A stretch of 64,000 bases of DNA from Flavobacterium ammoniigenes. GTDB lineage: Bacteria > Bacteroidota > Bacteroidia > Flavobacteriales > Flavobacteriaceae. The notes beneath the pieces were generated by a model that was not told the origin of the DNA, made no database searches, and saw only the letters and a program-made list of their open reading frames with translations. Of this stretch, positions 1 to 8,713 are shown in pieces (the stretch's first letter is position 1; every line of letters starts with the position of its first letter). Made by a program: the position numbers and the translations under genes. The stretch is from the NCBI RefSeq assembly GCF_020886055.1, contig NZ_AP025184.1, positions 2,108,001-2,172,000 on the forward strand, in the 5' to 3' direction.

Positions 1-1
1 T

Positions 2-1609
2 ACAGATGCCGATTTCAAAAAAATTGAAGACCGCGTTTTAGAAATTTCAAGAGACAAACACGAATTCAAATTGCGTCCTGTGACTAAGGCAGAAGCGCTT
101 GAAGTATACAAAGACAATGTCTACAAAACCGAATTAATTTCGAACCTAGAAGACGGAACGATTACTTTTTGTGATCACTCTACTTTCACTGATTTATGTC
201 GTGGAGGTCATATTCCAAACACTGGAATTATCAAGGCCATGAAAGTGATGAGCGTTGCTGGTGCGTATTGGAGAGGTGATGAAAAAAACAAACAGTTAAC
301 TCGAGTGTACGGAATTTCATTCCCAAAGCAAAAAGATTTGACTGAATACCTAGAATTATTGGAAGAGGCCAAACGTCGTGACCACAGAAAACTAGGAAAA
401 GAATTGGAATTGTTTGCTTTTTCATCTAAAGTGGGGCAAGGTTTGCCTTTATGGTTGCCTAAAGGCGCTGCTTTGCGTGATCGTTTAGAACAATTTTTGA
501 AAAGAGCACAGAAAAAAGCAGGTTACGAACAAGTAGTTACACCCCATATTGGTCAAAAAGAATTGTACGTAACTTCAGGGCACTATGCGAAGTATGGTGC
601 TGATAGTTTTCAACCCATCAACACGCCAGCCGAAGGTGAAGAGTTTTTGTTGAAACCTATGAACTGTCCTCACCACTGTGAGATTTACAATGTGCGTCCT
701 TGGTCGTACAAAGATTTACCAAAGCGTTATGCTGAATTTGGAACCGTATACCGTTACGAACAAAGTGGCGAATTACACGGTTTAACTCGTGTTAGAGGAT
801 TTACTCAAGACGATGCACACATTTTCTGTACGCCAGAACAATTGGACGAAGAATTCAAAAAAGTAATTGATTTGGTATTATATGTTTTCGGTTCCTTAGG
901 ATTTGAAAACTTTACCGCTCAAATTTCATTACGCGATCAAGAAAATAGAGACAAGTACATTGGTTCTGACGAAAATTGGGAAAAAGCCGAAAATGCTATT
1001 ATCAATGCTGCTAGAGACAAAGGATTGAATACCGTTGTTGAATATGGCGAAGCTGCTTTCTATGGTCCAAAGCTGGATTTCATGGTAAAAGATGCTTTAG
1101 GAAGACAATGGCAATTAGGAACTATTCAAGTCGATTACAACTTGCCAGAGCGTTTTGATTTGACCTACAAAGGATCTGATGATCAATTACATAGACCGGT
1201 AATGATTCACCGTGCACCATTTGGTTCAATGGAACGTTTTATTGCTATTTTATTAGAGCATACTGCCGGTAATTTCCCATTGTGGTTAATGCCTGAGCAA
1301 GCTATTATCTTGTCATTGAGCGAGAAATATGAAATATATGCCAAAAAAGTTTTAGATTTGCTAGAAAATCACGAAATTCGCGCCCTAATTGACAATCGAA
1401 ACGAAACAATCGGCAAGAAAATTAGAGATGCTGAAATGCAAAAAACGCCTTTCATGCTGATTGTAGGTGAAGAAGAAGAAAAAAACGGTACAATTTCAAT
1501 TCGACGTCACGGTCAAGAAGGAAAAGGAAACATAACAGTTACCATAGAGGAATTTGCCGCTATTGTTACTGAAGAGATCAACAAAACATTAAAAGTATTT
1601 ACAGTTTAA
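2..1609 (+). CDS. thrS: threonyl-tRNA synthetase, 5' end outside window
   Basis: Class II aminoacyl-tRNA synthetase that attaches threonine to tRNA-Thr in the cytoplasm. The reading frame is open from base 2, so the apparent TTG start at 71 is internal; about 110 N-terminal residues (TGS and the start of the editing domain) lie upstream. Visible are the second-additional-domain motif DLCRGGH, the zinc-binding region [10 protein letters not shown], the [11 protein letters not shown] stretch, motif 3 ([11 protein letters not shown]) and the C-terminal anticodon-binding domain ending in [12 protein letters not shown]. The zinc ligands (Cys of MNCPHH, the two His) appear intact. It is followed after 16 bases by infC, the usual thrS-infC-rpmI-rplT order. 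Confidence 0.97.
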   Translation, partial: TDADFKKIEDRVLEISRDKHEFKLRPVTKAEALEVYKDNVYKTELISNLEDGTITFCDHSTFTDLCRGGHIPNTGIIKAMKVMSVAGAYWRGDEKNKQLTRVYGISFPKQKDLTEYLELLEEAKRRDHRKLGKELELFAFSSKVGQGLPLWLPKGAALRDRLEQFLKRAQKKAGYEQVVTPHIGQKELYVTSGHYAKYGADSFQPINTPAEGEEFLLKPMNCPHHCEIYNVRPWSYKDLPKRYAEFGTVYRYEQSGELHGLTRVRGFTQDDAHIFCTPEQLDEEFKKVIDLVLYVFGSLGFENFTAQISLRDQENRDKYIGSDENWEKAENAIINAARDKGLNTVVEYGEAAFYGPKLDFMVKDALGRQWQLGTIQVDYNLPERFDLTYKGSDDQLHRPVMIHRAPFGSMERFIAILLEHTAGNFPLWLMPEQAIILSLSEKYEIYAKKVLDLLENHEIRALIDNRNETIGKKIRDAEMQKTPFMLIVGEEEEKNGTISIRRHGQEGKGNITVTIEEFAAIVTEEINKTLKVFTV

Positions 1610-1625
1610 CTTAAATTTTAAAGCC

Positions 1626-2180
1626 ATAGCAATAAGAAGCAACAGAGGTTACCAACCTCGAGTAGAAAAGAAAGATGCACACCGAATTAATAATTTTATT
1701 CGTGTACCAGAAGTACGTCTTGTAGGTGAAAATATTGAGCCTGGAGTTTTTAAAACTGCAGATGCTTTGAAATTAGCTGACGAATTTGAATTGGATTTGG
1801 TTGAAATTTCACCAAATGCAGAACCACCCGTTTGTAAAATCATGGACTACAAAAAGTTTGTCTATGAGCAAAAGAAACGTGAAAAGGTTTTGAAAGCTAA
1901 ATCAACACAAGTGGTGATTAAAGAAATTCGTTTTGGTCCTCAAACAGATGAGCACGATTACGAGTTTAAAAGAAAGAACGCTGAAAAATTCTTGAAAGAA
2001 GGATCTAAATTGAAAGCTTTTGTTTTCTTTAAAGGGCGTTCAATCATTTATAAAGATCAAGGTCAAATCTTATTATTGCGTTTGGCAACTGATTTAGAAG
2101 AATTTGGTAAAGTTGAAGCGATGCCAGTTCTTGAAGGAAAGAGAATGATTATGTTCATTGCTCCTAAGAAAAAGAAATAA
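1626..2180 (+). CDS. infC: translation initiation factor IF-3, ATA start codon
   Basis: IF-3 binds the 30S subunit, prevents premature 50S joining and proofreads start-codon choice. The frame reads [21 protein letters not shown] upstream of the first ATG/GTG/TTG candidates, and this stretch is the conserved IF-3 N-terminus; the only sensible start is ATA at 1626 (then GCA ATA AGA), giving 184 residues, a normal IF-3 length. A TTG at 1767 would delete the N-terminal domain. The N domain contains [20 protein letters not shown] and the C domain [14 protein letters not shown] and [17 protein letters not shown] non-AUG start is the known basis of infC autoregulation in E. coli (AUU); here it is inferred by analogy. 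Confidence 0.93.
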   Translation: MAIRSNRGYQPRVEKKDAHRINNFIRVPEVRLVGENIEPGVFKTADALKLADEFELDLVEISPNAEPPVCKIMDYKKFVYEQKKREKVLKAKSTQVVIKEIRFGPQTDEHDYEFKRKNAEKFLKEGSKLKAFVFFKGRSIIYKDQGQILLLRLATDLEEFGKVEAMPVLEGKRMIMFIAPKKKK

Positions 2181-2205
2181 TCCACATTTAGGATAAATAA
2201 ATATT

Positions 2206-2234
2206 GAGATTGCTTCGCAAGCTCGCAAAGACAG
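2206..2234. repeat. short REP-like palindromic remnant
   Basis: The infC-rpmI spacer holds a short imperfect palindrome: TTGC..GCAA arms around GCTT-CGC-AAGC. It shares the CTCGCAA(A/T)GA core with bases 30724-30733 before serA. This resembles dispersed intergenic repeats of flavobacteria. Two partial copies are all I can see. Confidence 0.3.
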
Positions 2235-2266
2235 TAAGTAAGATAAATTAAAAACACTAGGAAAAA

Positions 2267-2464
2267 ATGCCTAAAATGAAAACCAAATCTAGCGCCAAGA
2301 AACGATTTAAAGTTACTGGTTCTGGAAAGATTAAAAGAAAGCATGCTTTTAAAAGTCACATCTTGACTAAAAAATCTAAAAAACGTAAATTAGCTTTGAC
2401 ACACTCAGCGTTAGTTCACCAATCAGATGAAAAAAGCATCAAACAACAATTAAGAATTATATAA
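2267..2464 (+). CDS. rpmI: 50S ribosomal protein L35
   Basis: Ribosomal protein L35, a small basic protein of the large subunit. The 65-residue product begins [20 protein letters not shown] and contains the typical [22 protein letters not shown] core; length matches the family. It lies 86 bases after infC and 171 bases before rplT, in the conserved infC-rpmI-rplT cluster. The start at ATG 2267 gives the invariant N-terminal MPKMKT. The wide gap to rplT is unusual for this cluster and holds RNA structure (see separate entries). Confidence 0.97.
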   Translation: MPKMKTKSSAKKRFKVTGSGKIKRKHAFKSHILTKKSKKRKLALTHSALVHQSDEKSIKQQLRII

Positions 2465-2535
2465 TGAGTAACTAGTAACTAGCAGTTAGTAATTAGCTTT
2501 TTTGCAACTCACTAATCACTATTTACTAATCACTA
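2465..2535 (+). repeat. long imperfect inverted repeat between rpmI and rplT
   Basis: Bases 2465-2497 (repeated AGTAACTAG / AGTTAGTAATTAG units) and 2506-2535 (repeated CACTAATCACTA units) are imperfect reverse complements of each other, separated by a short T-rich loop. Each arm is itself a degenerate tandem of 8-10-base TAGTAACTAG-like units. As RNA it could fold into a long weak A/U-rich hairpin directly after the rpmI stop codon. Function unknown; it could be an attenuator, a processing site or a repeat remnant. Confidence 0.5.
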
Positions 2536-2570
2536 AAGAATTCTTTAGGTTACAAACAATTTAATAACCT

Positions 2571-2618
2571 TGGAGTATGGCCTTAAGTTCCCTTGATTAA
2601 ATTCGGGACGCCTGCTAC
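2571..2618 (+). promoter_or_regulatory. candidate ribosomal protein L20 leader RNA
   Basis: A GC-richer island in the otherwise AT-rich rplT leader. Outer stem: AGTA(U)GGC at 2574-2581 pairs with GCCUGCU at 2610-2616 with one bulged U. A purine-containing internal loop follows, then inner stem UCCC 2589-2592 with GGGA 2605-2608 closing a 12-base loop. A two-helix hairpin with an internal loop just upstream of rplT is the expected form of an L20 autoregulatory site (E. coli and B. subtilis L20 bind mRNA mimics of 23S rRNA). I recall a Bacteroidales-1 RNA motif linked to L20 genes; whether this is the same motif is untested. Confidence 0.55.
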
Positions 2619-2635
2619 AAAAAAACAGTAAAATT

Positions 2636-2980
2636 ATGCCAAGATCGGTAAATTCAGTTGCTAAAAGAGCAAGAAGAAAAAAAATAATGAAGCAAGCCAA
2701 AGGTTTCTTTGGTAGACGTAAAAACGTTTGGACAGTTGCTAAGAACGCGGTAGAGAAAGCAATGTGCTACGCTTACCGTGACAGAAAAGTGAATAAAAGA
2801 AATTTCCGTGCTTTATGGATTCAACGTATCAACGCTGGAGCTCGTTTAGAAGGAATGTCTTATTCTCAATTCATGGGTAAAGTAAAAGCTAACAATATCG
2901 AATTGAACCGTAAGGTTCTTGCTGATTTAGCGATGAACCACCCAGAAGCATTCAAAGCAATACTTAATAAAGTAAAATAA
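2636..2980 (+). CDS. rplT: 50S ribosomal protein L20
   Basis: Ribosomal protein L20, an early 23S rRNA-binding assembly protein that in other bacteria also represses its own operon. The 114-residue product starts [30 protein letters not shown] with the basic N-terminal extension, followed by the globular domain ([33 protein letters not shown]). Length is normal. It sits behind a structured leader and is followed by a clear hairpin terminator at 3024-3049, so it ends the thrS-infC-rpmI-rplT transcription unit. Confidence 0.98.
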   Translation: MPRSVNSVAKRARRKKIMKQAKGFFGRRKNVWTVAKNAVEKAMCYAYRDRKVNKRNFRALWIQRINAGARLEGMSYSQFMGKVKANNIELNRKVLADLAMNHPEAFKAILNKVK

Positions 2981-3023
2981 ACGTTTTATCAACTCAATTT
3001 AGATTACTTACTTATATAGAAAA

Positions 3024-3049
3024 CCTCAATCGAAAGATTGGGGTTTTTT
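3024..3049 (+). terminator. rho-independent terminator after rplT
   Basis: Eight-pair stem CCTCAATC (3024-3031) / GATTGGGG (3036-3043, one G-U pair), GAAA tetraloop and six T. Ends the ribosomal protein operon. Confidence 0.9.
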
Positions 3050-3115
3050 GTTGCCCTTTAGTGATGAACGACTAATAATTGTATCTTTAAACCGCAATAC
3101 TATTTAGAATAGCAC

Positions 3116-3919
3116 ATGAAAAAAATATTCCTTTTTGTATTCCTACTTCTTTCTTTCATTGGCTTTTGCCAAATTAAATTAGTTTCTTGGAATGTCGAAA
3201 ATTTAGGCAAATCCAAGTCTAATGAAGAAATAGCCTTTATGGCAAATCTACTAAACCAATATGATTTAGTCGCCTTACAAGAAGTTGTAGCGGGTAATGG
3301 AGGCGCTCAGGCAGTTGCCCGACTTGCAGATGCACTTAATAGAAAAGGAAGTCATTGGGATTATACCATCAGTGATCCCACTTCAAGTTCACCCAGTAAA
3401 ACAGAACGCTATGCCTTTCTTTGGAAAACAGCATCTGTCAAAATAATTGGAAAAGCCTGGCTTGAAAAAATATATGCAACCCAAATAGAGCGCGAACCTT
3501 ACTTATGTACTTTTGAGTATGGCAATAAACAATTCACCGCCATTTCCTTTCATGCGATTACCAAAAGTAAGCAACCTGAAAGAGAGATTAAATACTTTCA
3601 ATTCTTCCCAACAACATATCCAAAATCCAATTTGATCATTATGGGTGATTTCAATTGTCCGCAATCGCATTCTGTTTTTAATCCATTGCGAAAAATGGGA
3701 TTTGCATCAGCATTGGTCAACCAAAAAACCTCTTTGAAACGCAGTATAAAAAACGGCCAATATCTTGCCTCTGAATTTGACAATATCTTTTTCCTAAAAT
3801 CAAATATTAAGAAATTAAGTTCAGGTGTCGTTTTGTTTTACCAAAACTTTCCTTCTCTGCGACATGCCAGAACCATTTCAGACCACTGCCCTATTTGGAT
3901 GGAATTTAGTTTGAATTAA
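3116..3919 (+). CDS. secreted endonuclease/exonuclease/phosphatase family protein
   Basis: Member of the DNase I-like endonuclease/exonuclease/phosphatase fold, a Mg2+-dependent phosphodiesterase family; the actual substrate (DNA, RNA or phosphoester) cannot be told. Residues 1-18 form a Sec signal peptide ending FC before Q19. Active-site motifs are present in order: SWNVENLG (N26), LQEVV (E56), SFHA (H146), MGDFN (D178, N180) and SDHCPIW (D256, H257), so it is probably catalytically competent. Length 267 is typical for the short secreted version. It is a single gene, 135 bases after rplT and behind that operon's terminator, and convergent with dnaB. No clean promoter match, though TATCTTTA at 3082-3089 is close to the flavobacterial -7 element. 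Confidence 0.85.
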   Translation: MKKIFLFVFLLLSFIGFCQIKLVSWNVENLGKSKSNEEIAFMANLLNQYDLVALQEVVAGNGGAQAVARLADALNRKGSHWDYTISDPTSSSPSKTERYAFLWKTASVKIIGKAWLEKIYATQIEREPYLCTFEYGNKQFTAISFHAITKSKQPEREIKYFQFFPTTYPKSNLIIMGDFNCPQSHSVFNPLRKMGFASALVNQKTSLKRSIKNGQYLASEFDNIFFLKSNIKKLSSGVVLFYQNFPSLRHARTISDHCPIWMEFSLN

Positions 3920-3950
3920 AAATAGTTTCACTTCATTTGGCCGTGAACCA

Positions 3951-3982
3951 AAAAAAAATCCGCTTAAAAGCGGACTTATATT
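3951..3982. terminator. bidirectional terminator, convergent genes
   Basis: Stem TCCGCTT/AAGCGGA (3959-3974) flanked by eight A on the left and a T-rich stretch on the right. Serves dnaB on the minus strand and the phosphodiesterase gene on the plus strand. Confidence 0.8.
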
Positions 3983-3989
3983 TTTTTAT

Positions 3990-5534
3990 TTAAAAGGGAA
4001 CATCACTATCGTCGTCTTCCTCATTCAAATTACTTCCAAAGGCTTCATTAGCCGAAGGCAAGTTCTTTGTAATAAACGGATTATCGTCACTATTCATGCT
4101 TGATGGTAAATCATCGTAACTTCCTGAGTAATCATCTAAATTATCAAATTTACCTAAATGACCGATGAATTTCAAACGAACGTTTTCGATACTACCATTA
4201 CGGTGCTTGGCAATCATGATTTCGGCCTGACCAGCTGTTGGCGATGCTTCATCATCATCCCATTCGTCAATTTTATAATATTCCGGACGGTACAAGAACG
4301 AAACAATATCGGCATCTTGCTCAATCGCACCCGATTCACGTAAGTCGGACAATAATGGACGCTTACTAGAACCACGAGTTTCTACCGCACGCGATAATTG
4401 CGAAAGCGCAATAACCGGAACATTCAACTCTTTAGCCAAGGCTTTCAAATTTCGAGAAATCGTCGAGATTTCTTGCTCTCTATTTCCGCCACCTTTTCCG
4501 TTTCCACCAGCAGTCATCAATTGCAAATAGTCGACAATGATGATTCTAATTCCGTGTTGAGATACTAAACGTCTTGCTTTAGCTCTTAAATCAAAAATAG
4601 AAAGAGATGGGGTATCGTCAATATATAAAGGTGCTTTTTCTAAGTTTTTCACTTTGGTACTCAATTGTTCCCATTCGTGTTTTTCTAATTTTCCGGTACG
4701 TAACTTTTCGGAAGACAAACCTGTTTCAGAGGAAATCAAACGAGTAATTAATTGCACTGAAGCCATCTCCAAAGAGAATAAAGCTACCGGCATTCCATAA
4801 TCAATAGCCATATTTCGTGCCATTGACAATACAAATGCAGTTTTTCCCATCGCAGGTCTTGCTGCAATGATAATTAAATCACTCGGCTGCCAACCTGAGG
4901 TAATCTTATCTAATTTTTCAAAACCAGTCGCTACTCCACTCAATCCTTCTTGACCTGCTATTTCTTCAATTCGTTTTTTAGCTTGCAACACTAAACTTTG
5001 TGCAGTTTCAGAACTTCGTTTAATATTCCCTTGTGTTACTTCGTATAATTTCGATTCGGCTTTGTCTAACAAATCGAATACATCAGTAGTTTCGTCATAC
5101 GAATCTTCTATAATTTCTGATGAAATACGAATCAAACTACGTTGAATGAATTTTTGCAGAATAATTCTAGAGTGAAACTCAATGTGCGCCGAAGAGGAAA
5201 TTTTTTGGGTCAACTGAATCAAATAGAAATCGCCACCAGCAATGTCTAATTTTCCGTTTTTCTTAAGTTGAGCCGAAACCGTTAATAAATCGATTGGTTG
5301 TGTTTCGGTAAACAATTGAACAATAGCTTCAAAAATATATTTGTGTGCGTCTTTGTAAAAGGCATCGGCTTGCAAGATATCAATAACCTCATCTACTCCT
5401 TTTTTATCAATCATCATGGCGCCTAACACCGCCTCTTCTAAGTCCAATACCTGTGGAGGTAATTTTCCTTTTTCGAGATTAATGATAGTCGCTTTGTCTA
5501 CTTTAACTGGCGCTATATTTCTAAAATTTTCCAT
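3990..5534 (-). CDS. dnaB: replicative DNA helicase DnaB
   Basis: Hexameric 5'-3' helicase that unwinds DNA at the replication fork. The 514-residue protein has the N-terminal primase-interacting domain (about residues 28-130; PPQVLDLEEAVLGAMMID), a linker, and a RecA-like ATPase domain with Walker A ARPAMGKTA (K231), Walker B IIIVDYLQLM, and the QLSRAVE and SDLRESGAIEQDAD motifs. The C-terminal 60 residues are acidic and serine-rich and end in SDVPF. No intein is present. It is monocistronic: a terminator lies on both sides (3951-3982 and 5623-5655). Confidence 0.97.
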   Translation of the reverse strand: MENFRNIAPVKVDKATIINLEKGKLPPQVLDLEEAVLGAMMIDKKGVDEVIDILQADAFYKDAHKYIFEAIVQLFTETQPIDLLTVSAQLKKNGKLDIAGGDFYLIQLTQKISSSAHIEFHSRIILQKFIQRSLIRISSEIIEDSYDETTDVFDLLDKAESKLYEVTQGNIKRSSETAQSLVLQAKKRIEEIAGQEGLSGVATGFEKLDKITSGWQPSDLIIIAARPAMGKTAFVLSMARNMAIDYGMPVALFSLEMASVQLITRLISSETGLSSEKLRTGKLEKHEWEQLSTKVKNLEKAPLYIDDTPSLSIFDLRAKARRLVSQHGIRIIIVDYLQLMTAGGNGKGGGNREQEISTISRNLKALAKELNVPVIALSQLSRAVETRGSSKRPLLSDLRESGAIEQDADIVSFLYRPEYYKIDEWDDDEASPTAGQAEIMIAKHRNGSIENVRLKFIGHLGKFDNLDDYSGSYDDLPSSMNSDDNPFITKNLPSANEAFGSNLNEEDDDSDVPF

Positions 5535-5622
5535 GTAGCGAAAATAAGAAAAATTAAAAAAAAGTCAGCAAGGACTTATTACATAATAATGTTGATAACT
5601 AACTATTTTTTGTTTATAAGTC

Positions 5623-5655
5623 AAAAAAAATCCGAAACTGTAAGGTTTCGGATTT
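5623..5655 (-). terminator. rho-independent terminator after accA
   Basis: Stem TCCGAAAC (5631-5638) / GTTTCGGA (5645-5652); eight A on the plus-strand left side give a U-run for minus-strand transcripts coming from accA. Confidence 0.85.
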
Positions 5656-5675
5656 AGTATGAATTTGTAAGATAA

Positions 5676-6629
5676 TTAGTCTTTAAAATGTCCCATCGCA
5701 AGGTATTTCTCGTATCGTTGGGCTAACAATTCTTCTGTTGATAAGTCTTTCAACTCATTGTATCCTTTCATAATGTATTGTTCCACCGTTTTAAAAGTAC
5801 TTTCTCTATCGTAGTGAGCGCCTCCTAATGGTTCTGGAATAATGTCATCAATTAATTTTTGCTTTTTCATGTCGGAAGAAGTCAATTTCAAAGCTTCTGC
5901 AGCTTGTTCTTTGTATTCCCAGCTTTTCCAAAGGATAGACGAGCAAGACTCTGGCGAGATAACAGAATACCAAGTATTCTCTAACATATACACCTTATCT
6001 CCTACACCAATTCCTAAAGCGCCACCAGAAGCTCCCTCCCCAACAATAACAGTAATAACAGGTACTTTCAAACGAACCATTTCAAAGATGTTTCTAGCAA
6101 TGGCTTCACCTTGTCCACGCTCCTCCGCTTCTAGACCTGGATAAGCTCCCGGAGTGTCTACTAAAGTGACAATTGGAATGCCAAATTTCTCCGCCATTTT
6201 CATTAAACGCAAGGCTTTTCTATATCCTTCTGGATTCGCCATACCAAAGTTACGGTATTGACGTGTTTTGGTGTTGTATCCTTTTTGTTGGCCAATGATC
6301 ATAAACGATTGACCGGCAATTTTTCCTAATCCACCCACCATCGCTTTGTCATCTTTAAAACCACGGTCACCGTGTAATTCTAAAAAAGTATCTCCACAAA
6401 GCGCGTTGATATGATCTAAAGTATAAGGTCTATTTGGGTGTCTTGACAATTGAACACGTTGCCAAGCAGTTAGGTTTTTGTATATATTACGTTTGGTTTC
6501 TTCTAACTTTTTATTGATCTGTTTGCAGGTATTGGTTACATCAACATCTGATTCTTTACCAATAACAACACATTTTTCTAACTGATCTTCTAATTCTTTG
6601 ATAGGAAGTTCAAAATCTAAATATTCCAT
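5676..6629 (-). CDS. accA: acetyl-CoA carboxylase carboxyltransferase subunit alpha
   Basis: Alpha subunit of the carboxyltransferase half of acetyl-CoA carboxylase; moves the carboxyl group from biotin to acetyl-CoA to make malonyl-CoA for fatty-acid synthesis. The 317-residue product starts [19 protein letters not shown] and carries the crotonase-like core: [61 protein letters not shown] and [16 protein letters not shown] (acyl-CoA oxyanion region). Normal length. It stands alone with its own promoter and terminator. Confidence 0.97.
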   Translation of the reverse strand: MEYLDFELPIKELEDQLEKCVVIGKESDVDVTNTCKQINKKLEETKRNIYKNLTAWQRVQLSRHPNRPYTLDHINALCGDTFLELHGDRGFKDDKAMVGGLGKIAGQSFMIIGQQKGYNTKTRQYRNFGMANPEGYRKALRLMKMAEKFGIPIVTLVDTPGAYPGLEAEERGQGEAIARNIFEMVRLKVPVITVIVGEGASGGALGIGVGDKVYMLENTWYSVISPESCSSILWKSWEYKEQAAEALKLTSSDMKKQKLIDDIIPEPLGGAHYDRESTFKTVEQYIMKGYNELKDLSTEELLAQRYEKYLAMGHFKD

Positions 6630-6666
6630 GGAGTTGTAGTGTTATTTATTTTCTCGATTAGAACTG

Positions 6667-6674
6667 CAAATATA
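6667..6674 (-). promoter_or_regulatory. -7 element of accA promoter
   Basis: Minus-strand TATATTTG matches the flavobacterial TAnnTTTG element, 37 bases upstream of the accA start codon. No clear TTG at -33. Confidence 0.5.
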
Positions 6675-6738
6675 AAATTTAAAATCGTTTGACAGTCCTA
6701 AATTTTGATTTAAGTGCAAAAAATTGCCTTGTTTTTAG

Positions 6739-7623
6739 TTATTCTTTGGCTTTATAATAGTGTTTAATCACCCCGTTTAAAATGACAGTAATAACAATAA
6801 TTAAGGCGCCAATATAAAATTCTGTACTCATCTTTTCTTTCCCACCAATAATAAAATAAGCGAGTACTATTCCGTACACCGGCTCTAAATTAGTAGTTAA
6901 CATCACCGTATAAGGGGTCAATTTTCGCATTACTCCTACTGACGCTGTAAAAGCATAAGCGGTACAGACTGAAGCTAAAATAAAAAGCCAAACCCAATTA
7001 GTAACCGATAGCACAAAAAAGTCTTTTGTAAATTTTCCTTGGACAATAAAATAAAGCGATATGAAGAAAAATCCGGAAAGAAATTCATAAAAAGTGATTA
7101 CTGATGGATCTTGTTTTGCTATTAATTTCCCATTCATTAAAGTAAATAAAACCCCTAAAATAATGGAGGCCAAAGCAAAAAATACGCCGTTAATATAACC
7201 GCTTTCAACTTGAAGGATTAGTGACAAACCCGCTATGATAATTAAACCAAAGAATACTTCGTACCAAAGTACTTTTCGCCCATAAAAAATAGGCTCTAGC
7301 AAAGACGCAAAAAAAGCACCTAATGAAAATACCGAAAGTGTAATCGAGACATTCGAAATATGAATCGCTTGAAAAAAGAAAATCCAGTGCAACGCAATCA
7401 ACAATCCAACAAATACTAATTGGAATAAATCACGAACGGAAATGCGAAAAGACTTTTTCTTGGCCACTAAAAACAATCCAATAAAACCACTAGCGATGAG
7501 CATTCGATACCAAACCAAATCATCTGCAGGAATCGTAATTAATGCGCCTAAAATGGCCGTAAATCCCCAAATAAATACAATTAAATGCAGATTGAGATAG
7601 CTTTTAATATTATCGTTTTGCAT
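6739..7623 (-). CDS. EamA/DMT-family membrane transporter
   Basis: Ten-helix drug/metabolite transporter (EamA) family protein of the cytoplasmic membrane; typical members export amino acids or other metabolites, but the substrate is unknown here. The 294 residues contain two EamA repeats (about residues 10-135 and 150-285), with HWIFFFQAIHISNVSITLSVFSLGAFFASLLEPI in the first and LTPYTVMLTTNLEPVYGIVLAYFIIGGKE in the second, both typical of the family. The start overlaps the end of the upstream permease gene by 14 bases, so it is translationally coupled as the last gene of the tgt operon. Confidence 0.9.
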   Translation of the reverse strand: MQNDNIKSYLNLHLIVFIWGFTAILGALITIPADDLVWYRMLIASGFIGLFLVAKKKSFRISVRDLFQLVFVGLLIALHWIFFFQAIHISNVSITLSVFSLGAFFASLLEPIFYGRKVLWYEVFFGLIIIAGLSLILQVESGYINGVFFALASIILGVLFTLMNGKLIAKQDPSVITFYEFLSGFFFISLYFIVQGKFTKDFFVLSVTNWVWLFILASVCTAYAFTASVGVMRKLTPYTVMLTTNLEPVYGIVLAYFIIGGKEKMSTEFYIGALIIVITVILNGVIKHYYKAKE

Positions 7624-8704
7624 GTCGTAATAAATAATACGCTAGAATTCCAAAAAGTAAATTAGGAGTCCAAACTGCAATGAGTGGAGAAAAGCTAGTT
7701 TTTTCGGCGAAGACACCAAAAATTTTATCTAAAAACACAAAAGAAAAGGCCACGGCAATTCCGATAGCTAAATTCATTCCCATTCCGCCTCTACGTTTCA
7801 TGGCCGAAACCGAAACAGCAATAATCGTTAAAATAAATGCCGAAATTGGAATACTGAATTTTTTATAAAAGACAACCAAATAAATATTGATATTGGAAGA
7901 ACCTCTTTTCTTTTCTTTGTTGATAAAATCATACAGCTTACCCAAAGGAAGTGTTTCAGCTATATAGACCACCGGAGCTAAATCTTCCAAATCAAATTTG
8001 AATTTCATTTTTTTCTCAGGTACTTTTTCAATCTTATCGCCCATAGGACCGACAGTTCGTTTGGTATATTCAAAAAGTGTATAATTTTTTTCTTTCGGAT
8101 TCCATTGAATTCGAGCCGCGGTAATCTTGTAGGTTAACTTTTCTTTTTCGAAGTTTTCCAACGAAAAATTATAAGCCGTTTTGGTTTCGGTATTAAAACT
8201 GTTTACATAAATAAATTCAGTATCGCTAATTTGTCTGTAGACATCTGTATTATCGCCTTGCATCAGTTGTTGACCACCTGTTCGTAAATAGGTATACCTG
8301 AAATTATTGAATCCTTCACTCGCTATTGGAACCAAATAAAACCCCATTAACAAAACCACTACTGAAATGATAGAAGCGCCAATTATAAAAGGACGCATAA
8401 AGCGGGTGAATGAAATCCCCGAGCTTAGAATGGCAATGATTTCTGTATTATTGGCCAATTTTGAAGTAAACCAAATCACCGATAAAAATAGAAATATCGG
8501 AAAAAGCATGTTGGTAAAATAAATGGTAAAATTGAAATAATAGACCAATATTTTATTTAAAGGCACCTGATTTTTAATCATCATATTCACCTTTTCAGAA
8601 ACGTCAACAACAATTCCGATGGGAACAAATAACAAAAGCATCACGGTAAAAGTGACCAAGTAGCGCTTTAAGATGTATTTATCTAGTATTGTTAATTTGT
8701 TCAT
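7610..8704 (-). CDS. LptF/LptG-family (YjgP/YjgQ) permease
   Basis: Inner-membrane permease of the LptF/LptG family, which with the LptB ATPase extracts lipopolysaccharide from the cytoplasmic membrane. 364 residues; the layout is the family one: TM helices near residues 15-35, 60-85 and 100-125, a large periplasmic domain (about 130-265) and three C-terminal helices (about 275-360). It begins MNKLTILDKYILKRYLVTF, as expected for LptG-like proteins. It lies 9 bases after tgt and overlaps the EamA gene, so the three are one minus-strand operon. Whether it is functionally LptF or LptG cannot be decided from sequence alone. Confidence 0.88.
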   Translation of the reverse strand: MNKLTILDKYILKRYLVTFTVMLLLFVPIGIVVDVSEKVNMMIKNQVPLNKILVYYFNFTIYFTNMLFPIFLFLSVIWFTSKLANNTEIIAILSSGISFTRFMRPFIIGASIISVVVLLMGFYLVPIASEGFNNFRYTYLRTGGQQLMQGDNTDVYRQISDTEFIYVNSFNTETKTAYNFSLENFEKEKLTYKITAARIQWNPKEKNYTLFEYTKRTVGPMGDKIEKVPEKKMKFKFDLEDLAPVVYIAETLPLGKLYDFINKEKKRGSSNINIYLVVFYKKFSIPISAFILTIIAVSVSAMKRRGGMGMNLAIGIAVAFSFVFLDKIFGVFAEKTSFSPLIAVWTPNLLFGILAYYLLRHAKR

Positions 8705-8713
8705 GAGAAAAAA

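Noticed and set aside
71..76. TTG at 71 as the start of thrS
   Set aside because: The frame is open to the left edge of the window and encodes conserved ThrRS sequence upstream, so the gene is simply cut by the window.
2465..2535. CRISPR array from repeated TAGTAACTAG units
   Set aside because: Units are short, contiguous and degenerate with no unique spacers, and no cas genes are present.
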